A stretch of 6,197 nt of DNA, from the NCBI GenBank assembly GCA_003219345.1, contig QHOP01000343.1, positions 1 through 6,197 on the forward strand. The letters are read 5' to 3'. Position numbers and translations under genes: made by a program. Under the pieces are notes generated by a model. The model searched no databases, had not been told where the DNA came from, and saw only the letters and a list, made by a program, of their open reading frames with translations. The stretch comes from Verrucomicrobiota bacterium (GTDB taxonomy: Bacteria > Verrucomicrobiota > Verrucomicrobiia > Limisphaerales > AV2). Positions 1 through 4,452 of this stretch are shown here, piece by piece (the stretch's first letter is position 1; each line of letters begins with the position of its first letter).

Positions 1-644
1 GACCTCTGCGGCCAAGGAGGATGCCAGATGCGAAAGCAGCGGCGTTTGTTCCGGCAACACGTAAACGCGGTGTACCGCTCCAACAGAAAGGCGTCGAGTG
101 TTTCACGTTTGCACGGCTGAAACTCGACGTGTGGCGCGAGCGCCGCCTGCCAGGAAAACGATTTTGAACCTCCGGCCACCTGAACTGTTCCCTCGAGGAT
201 ACCAGCTTCCGGGCTGTGCCTGTAAACCAAACGTCCCAATCGATACGGCAAGCCGAAGGTCGGCGGCCCGAGCGGCACACAGAGCGGGTTCGACAGAAAT
301 TCGGCGATGAAATAAATGCCCGACTCGTTTCGATGCCGGACGTAAGTTCGGACATTGAGAAAACGCGTGCTTGAGATCGGCTTGAATAGCAGTTCCCCCA
401 GCTGCCCGCCGAAACGCGGCCGCAGCCGGCGCATGCTGAACGCGACGAGACTCACAAACGCTTTGCCATTCCACAAATCGAGTTCAAACGGCACTTCGTT
501 TTGCAGACCTGCCGCGTCCACTTCGTAGTGGATGAACACGGCGCGCACCCAGTCGCCAAAGAACAGCGGTTCAAACGGTGGCGAGAGCAGGCTCTCCCGC
601 CGCGTTTCAAGGAGAGCATCGCTGCGCTGGCTTGAGCCGTTCAT
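1..644 (-). CDS. DUF2071 (YqjF-like) protein, second copy, 3' end cut by window edge
   Basis: This frame is open from ATG 644 through base 1 (214 codons seen), so the C-terminus lies outside the window. The translation matches the neighbouring DUF2071 protein at 775-1575 along its whole length. Shared blocks are VPFELDL/VPFELEL (about residue 51), VSLVAFSMRR (64-73), PISSTRFLNVRTYVRH (89-104), LLERYTAF (187-194) and RIWHPPWPQ (205-213). By eye the two are about 40% identical. DUF2071 is a family of soluble proteins without an established reaction. ATG 644 is chosen because both copies then begin MNG-S and a GAG lies 7 nt upstream. An in-frame ATG at 656 overlaps the preceding stop by one base (TGATG) and would add MRPS. 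It is the last operon gene visible. Family assignment is strong; function is unknown. Confidence 0.88.
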   Translation of the reverse strand, partial: MNGSSQRSDALLETRRESLLSPPFEPLFFGDWVRAVFIHYEVDAAGLQNEVPFELDLWNGKAFVSLVAFSMRRLRPRFGGQLGELLFKPISSTRFLNVRTYVRHRNESGIYFIAEFLSNPLCVPLGPPTFGLPYRLGRLVYRHSPEAGILEGTVQVAGGSKSFSWQAALAPHVEFQPCKRETLDAFLLERYTAFTCCRNKRRCFRIWHPPWPQR

Positions 645-655
645 CGATGGTCTCA

Positions 656-778
656 TCAGGCGACCCCGCGTTCGATGTCCCGCAAGGCGCCTTCCAATTT
701 CGCAAACCGGAACTGAAAACCGGACGCCGTCAGCCGGCCCGGAATCACGCGGCGACTTTTAACTTTGTCGGTCTTCAT
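656..778 (-). pseudogene. Remnant of TIGR01777-type epimerase (C-terminal DUF1731 tail only), 40 codons
   Basis: A 40-codon frame begins at ATG 778, whose ATGA overlaps the stop of the DUF2071 gene upstream, and ends in TGA at 658-656, which touches an in-frame ATG of the next gene. The peptide reads MKTDKVKSRRVIPGRL, then GFQFRFAKLEGALRDI. That second part follows the pattern at the very end of TIGR01777/YfcH-like NAD(P)-binding epimerases (…SqRVvP.rLleaGF.FryP.leeALrdl), the DUF1731 tail. The Rossmann fold with its N-terminal GxTGFIG motif, about 250 residues, is absent. From memory, TIGR01777 epimerases occur beside DUF2071, DCC and GbsR-type genes in other bacteria, so I infer an in-frame internal deletion that kept the start region and the tail. 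A functional micropeptide is possible but less likely. Confidence 0.7.
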
Positions 779-1575
779 AGCTTTTCGGTGTGCTCCAGCC
801 TCCGGACGCGTCCCATCCAGACCTCACGGCATCCAACGGAATAATTCGCGCCCAGGAAACGGGGATGGTTGAACCACTCACCCGTAGGAGTGAGGAGTCC
901 ACGGTCTTCGACTTCGAACTGAGCCGGGCACTGCGGCCATGGCTGGTGCCAGATGCGAAACACAACCGGCGTGCGGCTCCGATAGGCAAAGGCGGTGTAG
1001 CGCTCCAGGCAAAATTCGGCGAGCGACCCAGACGCAGGCGAGACAAATTCGGTTCCGGTATCAAGAGTCGCAGAGTAGATCAGCCGCGCCGCGGAACTTC
1101 CCCGCACGCTGCCTGTGACATACCCTGTTTCGTGCCGGTGTTCATATTGCATCCGTCCCCAACGCCAGGGCAATCGGAGTCCGGGCAATCGCGTCAGCAG
1201 ACAGAATGGATGCGAGAGCCATTGGTGCATGAAGAACACCCCCGGTTCGCCGCCATGCCGCACATAAGTCCGAACGTTGAAGAAGCGGTTCGTGGATATC
1301 GGTCGCGCGAGCCATTCCATCAGCCGACCGCCCCAGCGCGGATGAAAACGGCGCATGGTGAAAGCCACGAGGCTGACGACTGCCTGTCCTTCAAGCAGTT
1401 CGAGCTCAAACGGCACCCGTCGCTGCAAGGCCTCGCGCTCAACTCCGTAATGCGCGAACAGAACCCGCGGCCATTGGCAGAAAAACGCCGGTTTCACTTC
1501 ACTGCCGACGAAGCGTTCCCAGGCTGCGTCGCTTGGCGTTCGCGCGACTTCTGTTGCGGTGGAAAGGCCATTCAT
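775..1575 (-). CDS. DUF2071 (COG3361, YqjF-like) protein, first copy, complete
   Basis: This is a 266-residue soluble-looking protein of usual family length, with no signal peptide or membrane segment. Recognisable DUF2071 blocks are VPFELELLEG (54-63), VVSLVAFTMRRFHPRWGG (66-83), NRFFNVRTYVRH (96-107), LERYTAFAYR (190-199), RIWHQPWP (207-214) and, near the C-terminus, GANYSVGCREVWMGR (242-256). The reaction is not established for the family. The start at ATG 1575 is the only plausible one: it lies 28 nt after the stop of the upstream membrane-protein gene, has only a weak GGA nearby, and no in-frame start precedes it. Its TGA overlaps the ATG of the epimerase remnant by 4 nt. The paralogue at 1-644 suggests a tandem duplication, with the epimerase gene formerly between the copies. 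Confidence 0.92.
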   Translation of the reverse strand: MNGLSTATEVARTPSDAAWERFVGSEVKPAFFCQWPRVLFAHYGVEREALQRRVPFELELLEGQAVVSLVAFTMRRFHPRWGGRLMEWLARPISTNRFFNVRTYVRHGGEPGVFFMHQWLSHPFCLLTRLPGLRLPWRWGRMQYEHRHETGYVTGSVRGSSAARLIYSATLDTGTEFVSPASGSLAEFCLERYTAFAYRSRTPVVFRIWHQPWPQCPAQFEVEDRGLLTPTGEWFNHPRFLGANYSVGCREVWMGRVRRLEHTEKL

Positions 1576-1603
1576 ATTCCGGGCGGTGGCGCACCTTGAC
1601 GTT

Positions 1604-2038
1604 TCAAACGCGGAATGCCGCCGTCAAATAAACCGCTGCAAGTCCGCCGTAAGTCAGGAGCAAAGCCAGATGAATGAGTGTCCGGTCCAGGCGTCCACGC
1701 CAGTGACTGCTGCTGTAATAGGCGAATTGCAGAACAAACCGGGTCCCCCAGAAAATTCCAACGCCCGTCGCCAGCCAGCGGCCGAACGGATCAGACGCGC
1801 GCGCGATCTCCCCGGCAAAACGCCAGGTCATCGTCGCGAAGATGAAGAGCGTAAGCGAAATGAACCAGGAATGGACGCGGAACACCTCCCGAATCAGCAA
1901 CGGCAGCCGGGCCAGCTCCTCTTTCCAGTCCAGAATGCGGACGAGAAACAGATTGAGTATCGCAACGGCCAATTGAAACGCGGCGGCGGTTTGCAACCAG
2001 AGTGTCAGCTCAAGGTTTAATGCCTTCATAGTCCTCAT
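1604..2038 (-). CDS. Small four-helix integral membrane protein, paralogue B
   Basis: This gene encodes a 144-residue hydrophobic protein with four predicted membrane spans at about 11-34, 53-74, 87-108 and 120-141. I do not recognise a named family. The start is ATG 2038: its ATGA overlaps the stop of the preceding gene, the usual sign of translational coupling; a second ATG at 2029 is in frame. It resembles the upstream 134-residue protein in layout and at key places: an EELARLPLLIREVFRVHSWFI loop-to-helix-2 block (40-60) matches EHLAALPPFIRRLFWVYFTFI there, and both have an FW..R motif in helix 3. The pair looks like a diverged tandem duplication. Possible roles are a membrane partner of the neighbouring acyltransferase or a heteromeric pair. 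The open frame continues upstream to 2587, but that extension only overlaps other genes in a different frame. Confidence 0.85.
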   Translation of the reverse strand: MRTMKALNLELTLWLQTAAAFQLAVAILNLFLVRILDWKEELARLPLLIREVFRVHSWFISLTLFIFATMTWRFAGEIARASDPFGRWLATGVGIFWGTRFVLQFAYYSSSHWRGRLDRTLIHLALLLTYGGLAAVYLTAAFRV

Positions 2039-2439
2039 CGAAATGCGGTCCACGCGTAAATAGCAGCCAGGTAAATGAAAACGGCCGTCGTCAGGTAATA
2101 CCCCAGCCGGTAAAACCAGTTGGCCAGATACGGACGGACATCGAAGACGAACACCGCGACGATCAGCCGCAGTATCCAGAATGCGGCGAGGAAAACGCAG
2201 AGAGCGCGGGCCAGCGGCTCGCCGGAGGCCATCGCCGGGGCGTAGAAAAACGTCAGGCCGCCGAAGCTCACCAGTGTCAGACCGATGAATGTAAAATAAA
2301 CCCAGAACAATCGGCGAATGAAGGGTGGAAGCGCCGCCAGGTGCTCGCGCAAGTTTACGACTTTGGGCATCGTCCCGCCTGCCCACGCCAGTCCGAGATG
2401 GAGCGCGCCGCCGATTTGGAGCAGGGTGATCAGTTTCAT
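2035..2439 (-). CDS. Small four-helix integral membrane protein, paralogue A
   Basis: This gene encodes a 134-residue membrane protein with likely spans at about 5-22, 44-66, 76-99 and 109-131. A conserved-looking amphipathic loop, NLREHLAALPPFIRRLFWVY (29-48), leads into helix 2, and helix 3 has an FWILR motif. I recognise no named family. ATG 2439 is 9 nt after the MBOAT stop (TGA 2451-2449). The spacer reads AAGAAATCC, only a weak ribosome-binding site, so coupling from the upstream gene is likely. The end overlaps the next gene by 4 nt. Its position directly behind an acyltransferase and before a paralogue suggests a shared membrane process, but this is context only. Confidence 0.86.
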   Translation of the reverse strand: MKLITLLQIGGALHLGLAWAGGTMPKVVNLREHLAALPPFIRRLFWVYFTFIGLTLVSFGGLTFFYAPAMASGEPLARALCVFLAAFWILRLIVAVFVFDVRPYLANWFYRLGYYLTTAVFIYLAAIYAWTAFR

Positions 2440-2448
2440 GGATTTCTT

Positions 2449-3522
2449 TCACGTTGCGCCGATTTCGCGGAGGAACGGCAGGATGACATTTCCGATAAAC
2501 GGCGGATGAAACAGCCAGAAAGCCGGCCCTGCCGCGCAAACGACGGTGAAAAGCCGGCCTTGCAGCCCGCGGCCAAGCCCAAGCCACCGGCCAGGTTTCG
2601 ACCGCTCAAACAGCAGGCCGAGCCCTTGAAATAAAAAGTAAGCCGTGGGCAACCCGTAACCGCCGCCAGCCGGGAGCGAGATGACCGCTTCGTGAACCAA
2701 ACCCGAGATAAAGAACACGAACAGGGTCGCCACCTTGGGTCCCACCCGCCTCCTCAGCGGTTGGAATGCATAAGCGTGTGCCAGTTGATGAAACGCCGCG
2801 TTCCAACGTTTTCCCCAAAATTCAGTCAACGACGTCGCCAGAATCGGGGCGCGCATGATCGACGTCGCGTTGAATCCAGCTTGCCGCCACAGCAACGCCA
2901 GCAGGTCGAACGAACCGAAGTGCAGCAGGAATGCCAGGCCGGCCAACCCAAGCCAGCCTGCAAGCAGCGGATGATTTTCCTGAACGAGTCCAACAACGCG
3001 CCAAATCAGCCCGATGCCCAGGAGTGCTTTCACTGCCGCAAAGCACCAACCGAGCGCCGTGGGCTTTGGCGTCGTCGCTCCCTTGCGAAGGAACGAGCCG
3101 GCGTCCATACCTGGCCAGGCAAGCAGATAAGCCAGCGAGTGTGGGAGTTTGCTTCTGCCCCGGCTTTCCCGCGCGTTCCACCACGTGAGCCATTTGCATC
3201 CAGAGAAAATGGCGAACGCCATCGCCCACATGAACCCCCACTCAGGCAAAATTGGTTTCAAATTCAAAGCGAACAAGGGAAGGACGGCCAGCGGCAACCA
3301 GTCGAGAACCCGGTTGGGTTGCTTGCGCCGGCATGGACCGTCGGCGCAGTTTCTCCGCTGCGCAATCCATGGATAGAGGCGCGCTAACGCCGACATCGCG
3401 CCCGGCAGCCGGCTCAAGGCGAACAGCGGCCACCCCCACCAGATCCGCCTGGCAATCTGAACGACGGCTTCGGCTGCCAAACTTGTCCGGAACGCCAAGC
3501 GCTTGTAGCGGCTGCAAATCAA
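2449..3522 (-). CDS. MBOAT (wax-synthase-type) acyltransferase with N-terminal piece of a DCC domain
   Basis: The open frame encodes 357 residues. Residues about 17-65 (AEAVVQIARRIWWGWPLF … WIAQRRNCADGPCRR) are the C-terminal half of a DCC/DUF393 domain. From about residue 73 it is a polytopic membrane protein of the MBOAT_2/wax synthase type. Hydrophobic spans are frequent, SLTEFWGKRWNAAFH (231-245) is the family signature, and SGLVHE (273-278) carries the likely catalytic His277; the end has FHPPF (338-342). Such enzymes move acyl groups onto hydroxyl acceptors in the membrane; the substrate here is unknown. The start is uncertain. TTG 3522 gives the full frame, ATG 3396 lies inside the DCC part, and TTG 3297 would give the MBOAT part alone. 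No clear ribosome-binding site marks any of them. No stop separates the DCC and MBOAT parts, so the ancestral gene was probably a DCC-MBOAT fusion. The missing front half of DCC is in another frame just upstream. Confidence 0.85.
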   Translation of the reverse strand: MICSRYKRLAFRTSLAAEAVVQIARRIWWGWPLFALSRLPGAMSALARLYPWIAQRRNCADGPCRRKQPNRVLDWLPLAVLPLFALNLKPILPEWGFMWAMAFAIFSGCKWLTWWNARESRGRSKLPHSLAYLLAWPGMDAGSFLRKGATTPKPTALGWCFAAVKALLGIGLIWRVVGLVQENHPLLAGWLGLAGLAFLLHFGSFDLLALLWRQAGFNATSIMRAPILATSLTEFWGKRWNAAFHQLAHAYAFQPLRRRVGPKVATLFVFFISGLVHEAVISLPAGGGYGLPTAYFLFQGLGLLFERSKPGRWLGLGRGLQGRLFTVVCAAGPAFWLFHPPFIGNVILPFLREIGAT

Positions 3523-3649
3523 TTCGTCGCCGCCGCAGCAAACCCCGAAACCGCTCTGCCAGCCCGAGGCAGAGCGCGCATTCCGCGTCGTAAAACACCC
3601 GGCCAGCGAGGGCGGGAGTGGCGGTCTTATCTGTCTTTTCAGTATTCAC
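3242..3649 (-). pseudogene. N-terminal half of a DCC (YuxK-like, DUF393) thiol-disulfide oxidoreductase domain, frame-disrupted
   Basis: The frame starts at GTG 3649, 21 nt after the regulator's stop, and runs 135 codons to TGA at 3244-3242. Only residues 1 to about 56 (to about 3482) make sense. GRVFYDAECALCLG carries the family motif Y-D-x-x-C-x-x-C with Asp21, Cys24 and Cys27, followed by a basic helix and IDLQPLQALGVP. After that the translation is unrelated to any DCC protein, while the expected continuation (AEAVVQIARRIWW…) appears in the frame one base over, beginning about 3474. DCC proteins usually have about 35 residues between the LQ and the A-V-V helix; here about 11 remain. The domain is therefore probably broken by a deletion of 3n+2 bases, or the assembly dropped bases. 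GTG 3649 lies inside a putative operator. Confidence 0.72.
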
Positions 3650-3651
3650 AG
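3631..3651. promoter_or_regulatory. Putative operator A (CTGT-N13-ACAG dyad) over the DCC start
   Basis: The plus strand reads CTGTCTTTTCAGTATTCACA then G. It matches the site at 4211-4231 in 17 of 21 positions, including the outer CTGT/ACAG arms and the inner CTG-N6-CAG dyad. On the minus strand a TTGACA hexamer (3665-3660) lies 8 nt upstream, but no good -10 sits at normal spacing. The site covers the GTG start codon of the DCC frame. I infer binding by the GbsR-type regulator encoded immediately upstream. Confidence 0.5.
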
Positions 3652-3670
3652 AAACGTAGTGTCAAAAAAA

Positions 3671-4204
3671 TTAACCGCCCAATCGCAATGTTTTCAGGGT
3701 CTTGTCGCCGAGCTGAATGAACTTCACCATGACCTTCGTGGGCCATTGGCGTATCTGCGCATACCACGAAGTCGTGGTTTCAAAGAAGTCCCGCAGCGCT
3801 TTTAACCGTTCTTCGGTGTAGGCATCCGTTTCCTTGTCCTTGGCCGCTTCAGCGATGCAATCCCGCAACAGCCTCAGCGTCGGATCGATTTCCCGGCGCT
3901 TCCGCTCATCCAGCACGACACGAAACATCTCCCAGACATCTTTCATTGACTCGAAATGGTCCCGTTTGTCGCCCAGGATATGAACGAGTTTGACAATCCC
4001 CCACCCCTGCAACTCCTTGAGGCTGGTGCTGACGTTGGATCGCGCGACGTTGAGCGTTTCCGCAAGCTGCTCCGCGTTGAGCGGCTTTTCCGAGAGGTAG
4101 AGCAGCGCATGAATCTGGGCTACCGTCCGGTTGATGCCCCAGCGCGTGCCCATCTCCCCCCAGTGGAGGACGAACTTCTGTTGGGTCGGCGACAGGTGTT
4201 TCAT
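3671..4204 (-). CDS. GbsR/MarR-family transcriptional regulator
   Basis: This gene encodes a complete 177-residue protein. The N-terminal block FVLHWGEMGTRWGINRTVAQ (11-30), continuing IHALLYLS, is highly typical of GbsR-type regulators (COG1510). A winged helix-turn-helix follows at about 43-72 (NAEQLAETLNVARSNVSTSL, then KELQGWGIVKL), with the wing around GDKRDHFES (78-86). The C-terminal half (about 87-177) is helical and charged, as expected for dimerisation or effector sensing. The family usually represses a neighbouring operon; the ligand here cannot be named. ATG 4204 is the start because the family block begins 10 residues in. No Shine-Dalgarno is visible in the upstream GACAGAAATAT. 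A dyad immediately upstream (4211-4231) and a copy after the gene (3631-3651) suggest autoregulation and control of the downstream operon. Confidence 0.94.
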   Translation of the reverse strand: MKHLSPTQQKFVLHWGEMGTRWGINRTVAQIHALLYLSEKPLNAEQLAETLNVARSNVSTSLKELQGWGIVKLVHILGDKRDHFESMKDVWEMFRVVLDERKRREIDPTLRLLRDCIAEAAKDKETDAYTEERLKALRDFFETTTSWYAQIRQWPTKVMVKFIQLGDKTLKTLRLGG

Positions 4205-4210
4205 ATATTT

Positions 4211-4231
4211 CTGTCTATTCAGAAATTACAG
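4211..4231. promoter_or_regulatory. Putative operator B (CTGT-N13-ACAG dyad) before the regulator gene
   Basis: The plus strand reads CTGTCTATTCAGAAATTACA then G, ending 7 bases upstream of the regulator's ATG. A second, perfect inverted repeat, TTTCTG-TCTATT-CAGAAA (4208-4225), overlaps it. It matches site A at 17 of 21 positions. Its place between a candidate -10 and the start codon fits autorepression by the adjacent GbsR-type protein. The binding assignment is an inference from position and symmetry. Confidence 0.6.
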
Positions 4232-4250
4232 TATAAAAGCCGGATGTCAA
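4230..4250 (-). promoter_or_regulatory. Candidate promoter elements for the regulator-led operon
   Basis: On the minus strand, TTGACA lies at 4250-4245 and TATACT at 4235-4230, which overlaps TGTAAT (4230-4225). Each hexamer is close to a sigma70 consensus, but they are only 9 or 14 nt apart rather than 16-18, so they may not belong to the same promoter. TATACT as a -10 would start transcription close to or within operator B. The exact promoter is unresolved. Confidence 0.3.
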
Positions 4251-4309
4251 CCCCCTGGGAAGCTTCCACGACCTCACATTGGCGCACCCAAACCATGAAC
4301 CGGTCATGA

Positions 4310-4341
4310 CAATCTTTTGTTGCATATGCAACAAAAGATTG
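4310..4341. repeat. Perfect 32-bp palindrome in the intergenic region
   Basis: Half-site CAATCTTTTGTTGCAT is followed directly by its exact reverse complement, with no spacer; the centre is TGCATATGCA. It lies 111 nt after the amidohydrolase stop and 105 nt before the regulator start. As RNA it would form a long, mostly A-U hairpin. There is no U-tract after it on either strand, so it is not a standard intrinsic terminator. It could be a protein-binding site, a hairpin acting with Rho, or the trace of a mobile repeat. Confidence 0.85.
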
Positions 4342-4356
4342 CACCGGGTGGAGACG

Positions 4357-4373
4357 GCAATGCAGACCATTGC
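4357..4373. repeat. Short inverted repeat (6-bp stem, 5-nt loop)
   Basis: GCAATG and CATTGC flank a CAGAC loop on the plus strand. No T-run follows on either strand. It lies 16 bp from the 32-bp palindrome, in the gap after the amidohydrolase gene. It may contribute to mRNA 3'-end structure, but a 6-bp stem can occur by chance. Confidence 0.3.
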
Positions 4374-4428
4374 TCCTTAAGCCGCGTAGCCGAGAACCTG
4401 GTCCGCGCGCTCTGATCCTGGTCAGCTT

Positions 4429-4442
4429 CGACAGCGCTGTCG
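4429..4442. repeat. 14-bp GC-rich palindrome just after the amidohydrolase stop
   Basis: CGACAGCGCTGTCG is self-complementary and begins 11 nt after the amidohydrolase stop codon. Flanking AGC and GCT can extend the pairing across a 2-nt mismatch. Its position suggests a transcript-end or mRNA-stabilising hairpin, but no U-tract follows, so a classical intrinsic terminator is not supported. Confidence 0.35.
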
Positions 4443-4452
4443 GCGCTCCGAT

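Noticed and set aside
103..474. 123-residue minus-strand frame in the left part
   Set aside because: It is in a different frame from the DUF2071 translation that runs unbroken from 644 to 1 and matches the paralogue; this frame shows no similarity to anything.
1..1020. Direct DNA repeats between the left edge and about 940-1600
   Set aside because: The similar stretches are explained by the two paralogous DUF2071 genes; they are not a separate repeat element.
790..1599. Long plus-strand open frame (269 codons) opposite the DUF2071 gene
   Set aside because: Its translation is low in hydrophobic order and matches no family; the minus strand carries a clear DUF2071 protein with the same codons. 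It is a shadow frame of GC-rich coding DNA.
1604..2587. Single 327-residue minus-strand protein
   Set aside because: Only the last 144 residues look like a real membrane protein. The upstream part overlaps the MBOAT end and paralogue A in another frame, and ATG 2038 with its ATGA overlap is a better start.
2692..3387. Plus-strand open frame (231 codons) opposite the MBOAT gene
   Set aside because: The peptide is rich in R, Q and P as expected for an antisense shadow, while the minus strand has MBOAT signature motifs.
3656..3673. Possible intrinsic terminator after the regulator gene (T-run on the minus strand at 3670-3664)
   Set aside because: There is a run of T residues but no stable GC stem directly upstream, so a terminator cannot be supported.
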